A stretch of 64,000 bases of DNA from Anaerolineales bacterium UBA5195 (GTDB lineage: Bacteria > Chloroflexota > Anaerolineae > Anaerolineales > Villigracilaceae): contig DHVZ01000077.1 of NCBI GenBank assembly GCA_002412925.1, positions 1 to 64,000 on the forward strand. Direction: 5' to 3'. The notes below the pieces were generated by a model, which made no database searches, was not told the DNA's origin, and was given only the letters and a program-made list of their open reading frames with translations. Both the position numbers and the translations under genes were made by a program. This document shows, one piece after another, positions 40,903 to 48,838 of this stretch (its first letter is position 1; each line of letters starts with the position of its first letter).

Positions 40903-41083
40903 AAGGTTTTCCTTCCGAAACAATCTCACCCAGCGCCAGCAGGTTACCGGTTCGATCTGACACAACGGCCACCTGGTCGCCTTGCTCAGCGCCCCCACCG
41001 AAATTCCTGGGAGACGAAAAATAGAACTCTGCCCGCACTTCCTCGGCATATACCGCGGCGGCCACAACAACCCGCAGGCTCAT
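40859..41083 (-). CDS. Small protein, unknown
   Basis: 74 residues (SLRVVVAAAVYAEEVRAEFY, DQVAVVSDRTGNLLALGEIV). The Val-rich alternating pattern suggests a small beta-barrel or OB-like fold. It overlaps the recombinase gene upstream by 4 bases and the membrane peptide downstream, in a tight operon. Confidence 0.55.
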   Translation of the reverse strand: MSLRVVVAAAVYAEEVRAEFYFSSPRNFGGGAEQGDQVAVVSDRTGNLLALGEIVSEGKPYVECKKVKVTKRFE

Positions 41084-42021
41084 AATGCCTCCATTACCCG
41101 TTCCAGGTCGTTATCGCTCGCCCGCAAATACATCTGGCTCGTCCGCCCATCCCGGTGCCGGGCCTGCTTGCGGACCACATCCAGCGCCGATTCGGGTGAC
41201 AGGCCATCCTTCAAAGCCTTCCGCATCACACTCAGGCAAAAACCATGCCGTAAATCATGCGGGCTTACCTCCACCCCAGCCGCCGCCCCCACGGCCTTCA
41301 CCCGCCTCCACACCTGGCTGCGCGAAAGCCCGTTTCCCTGCCAGCCACACACCACAAACTCACCTGCGCTTGCCGGGCGCGTTTTCAGCCAACCTGCCAG
41401 CAGGCTCAGCAGCTTTTGGCTCACCTTCACGTGCCCGGTATGCCCGCCCTTCCCGCAGACGGTGATATAGCGCGTCTTGAAATCGATCCCCGTCAGCTTC
41501 AGCCCGGCAATCTCACTCTCGCGCAAACCCGCCTCGGCTGCCAGGCTCCAGATCACCTCATCCCGCCTGCCCAAAAAGGTATAGCGCACTGTCTGTTTCT
41601 TCAAATGCGCTCCAGCGCTCAAGACGCCTTGCAGCGCCTGGGTCTCCTCCGCCGTTTTCGCCCGCGGCGGCAAACTCTCTTCCGAAAACCTTCCCTGGCG
41701 GATGGTTGGATCATTCTCCAGCCCACCAGAGAGCATTGCCCAGCGCACCAAAACCCGCAGCGAAGCCAGCCGCCGGTTCATCGATTTGGGCGCCGCCCCG
41801 GCCTGCGCCTGCTCGTCAAAATAAGCCCGCACCAGTTCGGTCGTCAGCAAACCCGGCTCAAATTCCAGCCCACGCGCAGCGCACCAACGCACCAGGTGCC
41901 GCACATCCTGCTGATACCCGGCCAGCGTTTGCGCCCTCAGCGGCCTCAGCCCCTTCGTCCGCCCATCCCGCTCCAGCCAATCCCCAAACAAAACGCCCCA
42001 GTTGCTTTCCGTCGCAGTCAT
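41080..42021 (-). CDS. XerC/D-like tyrosine recombinase
   Basis: 313 residues from the ATG at 42021 (GGAGG, 8 bases). The SAM-like N-terminus (LRAQTLAGYQQDVRHLVRWC) precedes a catalytic domain with Arg in LAAEAGLRESEIAGLKL, HDLRHGFCLSVM and ARHRDGRTSQMYLRA, so the R/H/R/H/Y set looks complete. It is a third recombinase in the element besides the tRNA-linked integrase and IntI. Possible roles are excision control, dimer resolution or accessory integration. An upstream in-frame ATG (42159) overlaps another gene and is less likely. Confidence 0.85.
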   Translation of the reverse strand: MTATESNWGVLFGDWLERDGRTKGLRPLRAQTLAGYQQDVRHLVRWCAARGLEFEPGLLTTELVRAYFDEQAQAGAAPKSMNRRLASLRVLVRWAMLSGGLENDPTIRQGRFSEESLPPRAKTAEETQALQGVLSAGAHLKKQTVRYTFLGRRDEVIWSLAAEAGLRESEIAGLKLTGIDFKTRYITVCGKGGHTGHVKVSQKLLSLLAGWLKTRPASAGEFVVCGWQGNGLSRSQVWRRVKAVGAAAGVEVSPHDLRHGFCLSVMRKALKDGLSPESALDVVRKQARHRDGRTSQMYLRASDNDLERVMEAL

Positions 42022-42022
42022 C

Positions 42023-42397
42023 TTATTTGCCTCCGTAAGGGTGGGTTTTACAAGCCGGGTTATCGCCGATCTTTTCGTAACAGGCGCATTCCGGGGCCGC
42101 CTGCTGCGCCACTGCCACCCACGGCGCTCCATCTTCCAGGCACTCACCAATGTAAGCATCCAGGTACTCGCTCCACTTCCCCGGCAGCGTTTCGCGCGTG
42201 GTGGTCACTGCCAGCTTCGTGTTCTGGCAAATCGGGCAAACCCCGCTCTGTCTTCCACCCTCCATACAGGCATACGTCAATCCGCAAACCTCGCAGAATC
42301 GCGCCGCCACAACCAACTTTTGCGCATCTCCCCGCGCGTGTGCCACAAAAATACTGGCCGCCGAACTTCGATAATCTGTCCTTGCTGTATCCATCAC
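42023..42397 (-). CDS. Zinc-finger-like protein, unknown
   Basis: 124 residues. A Cys-pair zinc finger (ARFCEVCGLTYACMEGGRQS, VCPICQNTKL) lies in the middle and more Cys in PECACYEKIGDNPACKTHPY at the end. It ends one base before the XerC/D-like start. It may be a regulator of the recombinases; unproven. Confidence 0.6.
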   Translation of the reverse strand: MMDTARTDYRSSAASIFVAHARGDAQKLVVAARFCEVCGLTYACMEGGRQSGVCPICQNTKLAVTTTRETLPGKWSEYLDAYIGECLEDGAPWVAVAQQAAPECACYEKIGDNPACKTHPYGGK

Positions 42398-42459
42398 TCC
42401 GTCCTTTCAAAAGTTGAAATCACACAAAATTGCGTGATCGTGCTACGCTTTTTATGATC

Positions 42460-42492
42460 ACCTGTGCGGGCGTCCGTCCCGCTCGCACAGGT
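42460..42492. repeat. Hairpin between recombinase-like genes
   Basis: ACCTGTGCG (42460-42468) pairs with 42484-42492 with further inner GC pairing. It lies between the 42503 stop and the 42397 start. There is no T run; the role is unclear. Confidence 0.45.
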
Positions 42493-42502
42493 CCCAGGGG
42501 GG

Positions 42503-43243
42503 TTACTTCCCCCTTCGCCCAATCCCGTGCAGCCGCACATCCTTCTTGGCTTTCCAGCGCACCACCGGCGCCGCTCTTTCTGCCAGGGCCTCGCTCACTA
42601 AATCGGTCAGTTTCTTGGATAATTGCTTCGATGTGCGCCGCAGCGTCTCCAGCGTCACATCCTTCCCTTCCATCCCTGCCAGCCTGGCATACTTCTGCAA
42701 ATGACGCTTCACCGCGCTCAAGCTCGGCAGCTTCCCGCGCTGTGCAAACACCCACCTTGGGTCATTCTCGCGCAGCATTTCCAGCGTCTCCACCAGGCTC
42801 GGGTTCAGCACCAGGTTCTTCCCTCTTACCGGTACATAAGTCACACCGAACAAAACAAAATCAGTCCAGGCCCACTCGCGAAAATCGGCGAAGCGCAGCC
42901 CGCTCAACAAAATCGTCACGATGATTGCGAAATCGACCATCTTTTCCTGCGGGATCGCCTTCAACAGCCTGCGCACCTGTTCGACCGTTAGACTTCTTCC
43001 CCTAAAATCCCCGCTCTTAGGATTTTGGGGGAAAGCGGCGAAGCCGAAGGGGGTCCCGCTCATGTTGGCAATAACCCCCACCCGCAGCTTGATCGTGCTC
43101 GCCGCCAAACCCTTACCCGCCAACAGCTCCCGGTAACGCTCCAGGTCTGCCGCTGTGGCGTTTTCCACGGGCATCTTTAGGGACGTTTCGAAATCGCGCT
43201 GCGCCTGGGCGTATGCGCGCCGGGAGTTGGCTGAAAGCCTCAT
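42503..43243 (-). CDS. Degenerate tyrosine-recombinase-like protein, probably catalytically dead
   Basis: 246 residues. The N-terminus (MRLSANSRRAYAQAQRDFET) and ILLSGLRFADFREW resemble the recombinase fold, and VTLETLRRTSKQLSKKLTDL occupies the place of the HxxR box. His is missing, and no C-terminal Tyr motif follows (end VRLHGIGRRGK). Residues about 63-83 (TPFGFAAFPQNPKSGDFRG) are encoded by repeat copy 18. It may now be a DNA-binding regulator or a decaying gene. Confidence 0.7.
   Translation of the reverse strand: MRLSANSRRAYAQAQRDFETSLKMPVENATAADLERYRELLAGKGLAASTIKLRVGVIANMSGTPFGFAAFPQNPKSGDFRGRSLTVEQVRRLLKAIPQEKMVDFAIIVTILLSGLRFADFREWAWTDFVLFGVTYVPVRGKNLVLNPSLVETLEMLRENDPRWVFAQRGKLPSLSAVKRHLQKYARLAGMEGKDVTLETLRRTSKQLSKKLTDLVSEALAERAAPVVRWKAKKDVRLHGIGRRGK
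42996..43055 (-). repeat. Palindromic repeat copy 18, in-frame inside the recombinase-like gene
   Basis: TTCCCCTAAAATCCCCGCTCTTAGG..TTTTGGGGGAAAGCGGCGAAGCCGAAGGGGG form with the same tail as copy 11. It does not break the frame. Confidence 0.8.
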
Positions 43244-43245
43244 GC

Positions 43246-43464
43246 TTACTTCTTTCGCGTATTCTTCTTCAATTGTTCGATAATCGCAGATTCATCCACA
43301 TAACGTGGCAATAATTTCTGATCTGCCCATTTTTGGTATTCATCAGCAATCAAAGCGCCCGCCAGCGCACCTTGCGCGCGTTTTCCCATACGCTTCGCTT
43401 CTGTCAGTATGATCAGCTTCTCAAACGTTACAAAATCCACAGGTATAGTTCTGTATTTCGACAT
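43246..43464 (-). CDS. Small basic DNA-binding-like protein
   Basis: 72 residues from the ATG at 43464 with a perfect AAGGAG 6 bases upstream. The sequence (SKYRTIPVDFVTFEKLIILT, then KRMGKRAQGALAGALIADEY) resembles short ribbon-helix-helix-type regulators. It abuts the degenerate recombinase gene. A divergent gene starts 65 bp away. Confidence 0.6.
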   Translation of the reverse strand: MSKYRTIPVDFVTFEKLIILTEAKRMGKRAQGALAGALIADEYQKWADQKLLPRYVDESAIIEQLKKNTRKK

Positions 43465-43528
43465 TGCCAACTCCTTTGTTCTTACAGTTATAATTAGCTA
43501 CCAATTGCTCACTAACAGGAGAAAATTC

Positions 43529-43780
43529 ATGCCAATAAATTTTCTTGACCTTGAAAAATTCCTAAAAGATAATTCCTATTCAGATGACCGCGTTCACTTC
43601 ATCTTTGCTGGAGCGGTGGTCTCTGGAATACTTGTCATAGATAGTCGTACTTCAGAGACCATTTCAGTCCGCGATGCCATTACCTACACCGGTCTATCCG
43701 TTGTTGGGATCGAGACCGTTATTATTCCCTTCGATCACATCCTGGCTTGGGGGGAAGGGGAGATTGAACCAAGGCCCTGA
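43529..43780 (+). CDS. Small protein of the immunity region, unknown
   Basis: 83 residues from the ATG at 43529 (ACAGGAG, 7 bases). Its middle part (VHFIFAGAVVSGILVIDSRT) and end (VVGIETVIIPFDHILAWGE) suggest a small beta fold. Its 3' end overlaps the opposite-strand 43694-44296 gene by 87 bp, a tail-to-tail overlap that could couple their expression. Confidence 0.55.
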   Translation: MPINFLDLEKFLKDNSYSDDRVHFIFAGAVVSGILVIDSRTSETISVRDAITYTGLSVVGIETVIIPFDHILAWGEGEIEPRP

Positions 43781-44296
43781 AAACTTCTCATCCATCAGAA
43801 CTACCACCCAACCTGCGGAAAGACGCATCACCGGCATCTCGAAAGTATCGCGGCAAATGGATCCTACTGTTTGGGCCTTTGCCAGTGATTTCCCTTTGTA
43901 ATCCGACAGGCTTGCATTGAAAGCCTGGGCCAAATTCTGGTAAGAGATATATTTCACTGCGCCTTGTCGGCGACCGATGCCCTTCTCTATTTTGATTAGT
44001 TCGCTGTTGCTTTCCCATAACGCCTTAAGACAACGGGCCAGTTGGCCCTCGAAACTGTTCGCGAGCTGCTCGTTGGTGCCATACTTACGTCGAACTACTG
44101 CCCGAATGACATGGCCGGTAAATAATTCAACCGTGATTGCCTTCACCCGGTTTGGCCCCACATGTGCCGGTCTGCCTTCAGGGCTCATCAAAAAGAAACC
44201 ATCATCTTCCCCTTGGGGCAAGACCGCTTCCAGTTTCCAATTTTCGCCATTCAGATATTGAACTTCTTCAAACACCTGCTGCCCTTGCTCATTCAT
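43694..44296 (-). CDS. Protein sharing the primase-helicase C-terminal domain, possible regulator
   Basis: 200 residues from the ATG at 44296 (AAGGAG, 6 bases). Residues about 130-185 read AVKYISYQNLAQAF, then AKAQTVGSICRDTFEMPVMR and GWVVVLMDEKF. This aligns clearly with the end of the primase-helicase (VKAQTIGSTCRDAFRLPVER, GWVVILDKHK). The shared part is probably a winged helix. It is divergent from the XRE repressor, the position of a Cro-like or replication-control gene. Confidence 0.65.
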   Translation of the reverse strand: MNEQGQQVFEEVQYLNGENWKLEAVLPQGEDDGFFLMSPEGRPAHVGPNRVKAITVELFTGHVIRAVVRRKYGTNEQLANSFEGQLARCLKALWESNSELIKIEKGIGRRQGAVKYISYQNLAQAFNASLSDYKGKSLAKAQTVGSICRDTFEMPVMRLSAGWVVVLMDEKFSGPWFNLPFPPSQDVIEGNNNGLDPNNG

Positions 44297-44445
44297 CGTT
44301 AGCTCCTTTTTGAATGTTTCTTTCAAGCGCGAGAGAATTTATTTCTACAGAAAGAATTATAGTCAATTATAATTATTTGTCAAGAGTGAAAGCTTTTACC
44401 TTTCCAAAGAAATGGGCAAGTGTGACAAAATGTTTTCTATGGAAA
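44297..44445. promoter_or_regulatory. Divergent operator region of the putative lysis/lysogeny-type switch
   Basis: An A+T-rich gap between the 44296 and 44412 starts. Similar inverted repeats occur: TTTCTACAGAAAG (about 44341-44353) and TTTTCTATGGAAAG (about 44428-44441), plus CTTTCCAAAGAAA (44400-44412). These TTTCYAYRGAAA-like sites fit binding by the neighbouring XRE protein. The last one overlaps its own start region, suggesting autoregulation. Confidence 0.55.
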
Positions 44446-44789
44446 GATTTTCTGACTGGTTATTGAAAGAACTTGCTATTCGGAAATTAAATCAATCCCA
44501 GTTGGCAACTGTTGCAGGACTGGGAAGTGGAACAATATCCAATATCATGAATGGCAATCGCAAAGTGGGACAAAATACATTAATAAAAATTGCTGAAGCA
44601 TTGAAACTTCCCCCCGAAACTGTTTTTGAAGCTGCCCATATCTATAAACCCACCTACACCAAAGATGACGAAAAAGACCCAACCCTCATGGAATGGATCA
44701 AGATTTATAAAGACGCATCCCCTGATCAACGTGAGATCATGATCGAAAACGCCCGTTTTTTCTCCAATCGCGGCACTCAAAAACGATGA
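44412..44789 (+). CDS. XRE-family transcriptional regulator, putative repressor
   Basis: 125 residues (fewer if ATG 44430 or 44439 is used). It has an HTH_3 domain (LNQSQLATVAGLGSGTISNI, then IKIAEALKLPPETVF) and a helical C-terminus (LMEWIKIYKDASPDQREIMI) like other short phage-type repressors without a LexA-like protease. It is divergent from the 43694-44296 gene. It probably keeps E1 quiescent; not proven. Confidence 0.8.
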   Translation: MGKCDKMFSMERFSDWLLKELAIRKLNQSQLATVAGLGSGTISNIMNGNRKVGQNTLIKIAEALKLPPETVFEAAHIYKPTYTKDDEKDPTLMEWIKIYKDASPDQREIMIENARFFSNRGTQKR

Positions 44790-45100
44790 AACAGTTCAAT
44801 AACTTACTGCTTTGGATCGCGCTCTATTTTGTGCGCCTGCCCTTCGAGCGAATACAAATTGTTCGTGCCTTTCGCCTCCACCCCGCTGTTCGTTTCCACT
44901 GGGTAGGTGGTTATGAACCACGCCATTCACTTCGTCCTATCCATCTTTTACTACCTGTTGCCCTGGGCGAGTTCATCCTTCTCCTGATCGTCATCCGGCT
45001 GACGCCGGTCAATGCCTTCATATTTGGCTTTATCGGCAACTTGGTCATCGTTGGCCTGGCTATGCTTCCATCCGTAGGAAAAGCATATGAACACGAATAA
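44786..45100 (+). CDS. Small two-helix membrane protein
   Basis: 104 residues overlapping the XRE gene by 4 bases. There are hydrophobic segments at the N-terminus (LLLWIALYFVRLPF) and two near the C-terminus (LLLPVALGEFILLLIVI, AFIFGFIGNLVIVGLAML). In the same transcript as the repressor it may be an immunity or superinfection-exclusion protein; this is only a guess. Confidence 0.6.
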   Translation: MKQFNNLLLWIALYFVRLPFERIQIVRAFRLHPAVRFHWVGGYEPRHSLRPIHLLLPVALGEFILLLIVIRLTPVNAFIFGFIGNLVIVGLAMLPSVGKAYEHE

Positions 45101-45305
45101 ACGGCATCGCCCTTTAGCTGCCATCATCTATCATTACTATGCAGAAATTGTCTCCCGTATCACTGTAGACCAGGATCGCAGACCTCTGCCGCCTATTCCT
45201 TGCGAATTCTGTGGCCAAACCACCCACAAAACCGAATATTGCCCCAATTACGAACAGATGGGCTTTTTAGATAATGGAAAAGACAAAGAACATCAGTGTG
45301 ACTGA
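45087..45305 (+). CDS. Small zinc-knuckle-like protein
   Basis: 72 residues. CEFCGQTTHKTEYC resembles a zinc knuckle or short zinc finger. It overlaps both neighbours (14 and 32 bases) in a compact operon. Function unknown. Confidence 0.55.
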   Translation: MNTNKRHRPLAAIIYHYYAEIVSRITVDQDRRPLPPIPCEFCGQTTHKTEYCPNYEQMGFLDNGKDKEHQCD

Positions 45306-45957
45306 ACAAAATCGTCGGTTGCGCGAAAAGTTGCACAATGATGAAAGAAAATACAAAGAACTTCTCGAACTATTCGAGCGTGTTTGTGAGTCGGTTGGTT
45401 ATGACAAACTTGCAAAATCTTGGAATAAAGATTATCGCAATGGGTGGGTCAGCTCATGGACATGGCCCTTATATGAATTTCTTAATACCAAGGTAGAGCA
45501 AAAAATAACAGCGAACATTCGGAACGAAGCCGTCGATATTGTACGTGGAATTATTTTGCAATTGGTTGTTCTAGGAAAATATGGAATCAAACTCCCTTTC
45601 GAGACATGCCCCTTTGATGTAGATGCAAATGAAAAGAAAAAACAAAATCAATATTTAAAGAACTACCCCGAATGTCTTGTTTGTGGAGAAAAGCGTATTA
45701 CCGAAGTTTGCCATATCGTCCCTCGTTCTCAAGGTGGCTCAGATCATCAAGATAATTACTTTGTATTGTGCCCAACTCATCATCATCTTTTTGACCATCA
45801 CAGACTATCTAAAGCTGAATGGGCTTCTTTGGAACAAGCGCTCGAAGGAAAAATGGAAAATGCCATAATTTATGCTAAAAGCATTCGTTACGAGCATATG
45901 AAATCACAATTGTCTTGGAGAGATGATCTCCCTGATGATTTCAAAAGACTTGTATAG
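45274..45957 (+). CDS. HNH endonuclease domain protein
   Basis: 227 residues. An N-terminal helical region of unknown function (about 1-130) precedes an HNH core with CLVCGEKRITEVCHIVPRSQ, GGSDHQDNYFVLCPTHHHLF, giving paired Cys, His-Ile-Val-Pro, and Asn/His residues. The fold also occurs in 5-mC/restriction-like and homing nucleases. It is the last E1 gene before the right attachment site, an accessory position that often holds defence genes. Confidence 0.75.
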   Translation: MEKTKNISVTEQNRRLREKLHNDERKYKELLELFERVCESVGYDKLAKSWNKDYRNGWVSSWTWPLYEFLNTKVEQKITANIRNEAVDIVRGIILQLVVLGKYGIKLPFETCPFDVDANEKKKQNQYLKNYPECLVCGEKRITEVCHIVPRSQGGSDHQDNYFVLCPTHHHLFDHHRLSKAEWASLEQALEGKMENAIIYAKSIRYEHMKSQLSWRDDLPDDFKRLV

Positions 45958-46053
45958 TTCCCAATCTATCACCGCGAGTCCAAGAACCAGTCACACCCTA
46001 TATCAGCTAAACCCCAAACCATGCAGACACAGGTACACAAACGGCCCACCTTA

Positions 46054-46100
46054 GTTCGGGTCCGTGAGGCCCCCGGTTCAAATCCGGGCGCCCCGACAAG
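46054..46100 (+). repeat. Attachment site copy 2
   Basis: Identical over 47 bp to 6718-6764 (tRNA-Pro 3' half). The tRNA 5' half is absent here. It is the right end of E1 and left end of E2. Confidence 0.92.
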
Positions 46101-46103
46101 AGC

Positions 46104-46154
46104 AACCGCAGCACTCATGGATAGTGATTTTCACAAACCGTGAGTGCTGCGGTT
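46104..46154. terminator. Hairpin directly after attachment copy 2
   Basis: AACCGCAGCACTCA (46104-46117) pairs with 46141-46154 in a 14-bp stem with a 23-nt loop, 3 bases after the attachment copy. Its sequence is unlike those after copies 1 and 3. Confidence 0.5.
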
Positions 46155-46508
46155 CGATTCTGGGGAAATTTTCTCAAACCACAGATCCATTTTTTTGTTT
46201 TTGATGTGAGTGAAAAACGGCTGTTAGCAGTTTATCATCCTATAAATGTCTGTTATCGTCTGATTAGATATAACCAGTTCCGTGATGGACAACTCTGAAA
46301 CGCGCTACCTTAGGGCGCGCTTTTTGTGCAAAATTGTCAACTGGCCGAAAATGGTCCGCGCTAAAAGATGCACAATATTATTCAAAAGGGCTAAAATGGC
46401 TGTAATGACTTTTAAGGGGAGCGAGTTTTGCATGAAAGATTTAAACTTTGCCCCAATAGCCCAAAAGGCATGAAAAAACGCACCCTATTGGCTCTACGGA
46501 GAAATTGA
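46155..46508. other. Gene-poor gap of E2
   Basis: No supported gene. A weak GC stem with TTTTT lies at about 46302-46326 (GCGCTACCTTAGGGCGC), possibly a terminator. A short open frame at 46282 has no ribosome site and no recognisable product. Confidence 0.4.
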
Positions 46509-47921
46509 GTGAATCCCAAACTATTTGACAAGCTGCTCAAAATACACCAAAGCAACACCATCTGGCAATGTGCTGTGCGCCGCGCGCCCTTTTGGATTAC
46601 CCCCAAAAAAGAGCCTGCCTATCGCCCATTTATTCTGCTGGTACTCGACCAGAACTCGGATTTGATCCTCAAAACGGAAATTATGCGCGAGCACCCCGCT
46701 CCCCAGGCGGTTCTTGAGCAGCTGTTCAAAACCATGCAAGGCACCCCGCTTAACCTGTTCAAAAAGCAACGCCCGGCGCGGATCAGCCTGGATGACGCCG
46801 CGCTGGTGCAGGCCTGCGCGCCGCAACTGGCGGAGGTGGGCATTCGTTGTGAGCTGCGCGCCTCCCTACCGCAGATTAATAATGCTCTGTTTGAACTGGA
46901 AGCGCAGGCGAATAAGCGCGAACCAATTCCCGGCCTGCTGAGTATTCAAGGCGTAAGTGTGCTGCTGGTGGCCGATTTGTATGCTGCGAGCGCCGGATTT
47001 TACCGGCAGGCTCCCTGGCGCTGGATAGAAAACTTTGTGCCTATCGAAGTGCGCTACCCTGCCGACAGCGAACGGGCACGTTACGCCCTGGTGTTGGGTA
47101 GCGGTGGCGAGTTTTATGGGCTGTCGCTGTACGAATCGCTCGCCGATCTGGATGTGGTTTTTGCGCGCACGCCAGAACAGCCAACCAGCCGGCCGATTGC
47201 CTGGATCAGCCTGATTCTGGACGAAGTGCTGGTGATGTCATTTGAAGATCTGGATGCCATCGAGCGTTACGGCTGGCCCGTGGCTGGGGACAAAGCTTAC
47301 CCCTTGGCTATGAAAGCAACTTCCGGTACAGAGGGGGGTGAAATTCCCACAGCGTCTGAATTGGCCTGGTTGGCCGCCGCATTGCGTGCGATCCCTGTTT
47401 TTCTCAGTCAATATCTTCAGGCTGATCGTGGCTTGCCGAAGTCTGCTCAGGCCAATCTACATCTGCCCAACGTACACGGTGGCCAGCAAATTAGTCTGCG
47501 CTACCCCGCCACCGCTGCGCCGAGTGTCAAGTCGATCGCGGAGGCTGAAGACCCGGAAGTGGAAGCCTACATCGCAGACTGGCATTGGGATGAAAAATCA
47601 CACGAGTTCGCCCGGCAGATGGGCAAGTTCCTGTTCCAATTTCTCGATTCACTGGATGACAGCCACCTGTCCGAGCAGACCATTCGAAAACATGAAAGCA
47701 ACTGCTGGTGCATCGGCTGGCTCGAATCCAGTTACGGTTACCACGATACCTTCTCGCCTACCATCTTTCTCAGCAGCCCGAACTTCGACATCGAATTCAA
47801 ACGCAAGGTGAGTGATTCGAAATATGCGCTTAACTCTTACGCAGCCACCTGGCGTAAGTTGGAGAAATATATCTGCTCGCTGGGTTATGAAGATCCCTAT
47901 GCATCGAGAAAGAAACGCTGA
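46509..47921 (+). CDS. Uncharacterised protein with C-terminal WRKLEKYI motif
   Basis: 470 residues from a GTG start. The sequence is alpha/beta mixed: N-terminal segments IWQCAVRRAPFWITP and PFILLVLDQNSDLILK, then YALVLGSGGEFYGLSLYESL, as in DUF6930/DUF7309-type proteins. The C-terminus is SYAATWRKLEKYICSLGYED. A shortened copy of that end lies at 52808-52882. I do not know the function. It shares the island with SNF2/SWIM genes. Confidence 0.7.
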   Translation: MNPKLFDKLLKIHQSNTIWQCAVRRAPFWITPKKEPAYRPFILLVLDQNSDLILKTEIMREHPAPQAVLEQLFKTMQGTPLNLFKKQRPARISLDDAALVQACAPQLAEVGIRCELRASLPQINNALFELEAQANKREPIPGLLSIQGVSVLLVADLYAASAGFYRQAPWRWIENFVPIEVRYPADSERARYALVLGSGGEFYGLSLYESLADLDVVFARTPEQPTSRPIAWISLILDEVLVMSFEDLDAIERYGWPVAGDKAYPLAMKATSGTEGGEIPTASELAWLAAALRAIPVFLSQYLQADRGLPKSAQANLHLPNVHGGQQISLRYPATAAPSVKSIAEAEDPEVEAYIADWHWDEKSHEFARQMGKFLFQFLDSLDDSHLSEQTIRKHESNCWCIGWLESSYGYHDTFSPTIFLSSPNFDIEFKRKVSDSKYALNSYAATWRKLEKYICSLGYEDPYASRKKR

Positions 47922-47977
47922 TGTGCTATGTTCAGTCAATCGCATCAGCGAGAAGGTTTGCGGGGGAATGGCGATGT

Positions 47978-48808
47978 TCACGGTTTTCGTTTGATGGTAA
48001 AACCACCGGGTGTACTATCGGGCAATTGAGCCAACTTTCTCTTGCGTTTTTCCTGATAAGCGCGCATTTCATCAGCCAGTGGAGTATCTCCGATAATTTC
48101 GAGATGGGTAAGAGAGCAAAGCACTGGTAGTTTATTCTTGTCTGGCGAAGTAATATCGCAGGTAATGCCACTCTGATCGCCACCATAAAACACAGCCTTG
48201 ATAGAAAGTGGTAGGCGGTCGCTCATCGGATAACCCTGCTTGCGCAGCAGTTTGAGCAATTCTTTAGTGGGGCGCGCGGTAATGGGCAAACTGGCTTTCA
48301 TCGCCTCCACCAATTTGATGGCATCCTCTACATCGTCAACGTCCGAGGTTGAGTCTTGAACAGGCGCTTTGGATGTAGGCTGGCCGAAATGTTTTCCATG
48401 CTTCCGCGGAAAATTGAAATGTTGTTTGAAACTATGCAGATTTTCGAACAAATCTGCGGCTCCCGTGGATGTTTTTGTGCTTTGTTCCCAAAAACCCTGG
48501 TCGAACGTACCAATAACCAGGTAATCATTGCCGATGGCCTGGGGTGCAGACTTCATGAACATCTGCGCTAAATAACCATCTATTTCCTTTTGATGGGCGA
48601 TCAGCAGGTCGCAGTGGGCGCAATAACGGCAGGTGTAATTCAGGCTGACTGGATGGTCTGGGTCAACATGAATGACGAGTGGCACCTTTTTTTGTTCGGT
48701 TTTTCCATTGCACTGCGGGCAATGCTTGAAGCGTTCGATCAGGTAAGGGTTGAGAAAAAAGTTGTAGAGCGGGGGCAGATTTCCGAGCTGAAGCGGCTTT
48801 TTAGGCAT
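47978..48808 (-). CDS. Uncharacterised protein with two Cys-pair zinc sites
   Basis: 276 residues. The N-terminus has CPQCNGKTEQKKVPLVIHVD and YTCRYCAHCDLLIAHQKEID, a likely zinc-binding fold. The central region is unknown and the C-terminus basic (YQEKRKRKLAQLP). It is divergent from the SNF2 gene across a palindromic operator and converges on the 46509 gene. No family name can be given. Confidence 0.65.
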   Translation of the reverse strand: MPKKPLQLGNLPPLYNFFLNPYLIERFKHCPQCNGKTEQKKVPLVIHVDPDHPVSLNYTCRYCAHCDLLIAHQKEIDGYLAQMFMKSAPQAIGNDYLVIGTFDQGFWEQSTKTSTGAADLFENLHSFKQHFNFPRKHGKHFGQPTSKAPVQDSTSDVDDVEDAIKLVEAMKASLPITARPTKELLKLLRKQGYPMSDRLPLSIKAVFYGGDQSGITCDITSPDKNKLPVLCSLTHLEIIGDTPLADEMRAYQEKRKRKLAQLPDSTPGGFTIKRKP

Positions 48809-48838
48809 AAGAATTCCTGTAGGACTGATTTATTTTTA

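Larger units (their letters stand above)
6718..46100. mobile_element. Integrated phage-like element E1 (about 39.3 kb) at tRNA-Pro
   Basis: The element is bounded by 47-bp identical copies of the tRNA-Pro 3' half (6718-6764 and 46054-46100). It carries its integrase next to the tRNA, a full siphovirus head-tail operon, a translocase/primase block, an integron and a repressor region. Most genes are on the minus strand. A size near 39 kb suits an intact temperate siphovirus, but no lysis enzyme was recognised and a TraB/FtsK-like gene is present. Confidence 0.9.

Noticed and set aside
10755..43055. CRISPR array
   Set aside because: The repeated units are single copies in gene junctions, vary in length and tail, and have no regular spacers; no cas gene is present.
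46282..46473. 63-codon plus-strand frame after attachment copy 2
   Set aside because: No ribosome site; Cys/Lys-rich composition without a recognisable motif.
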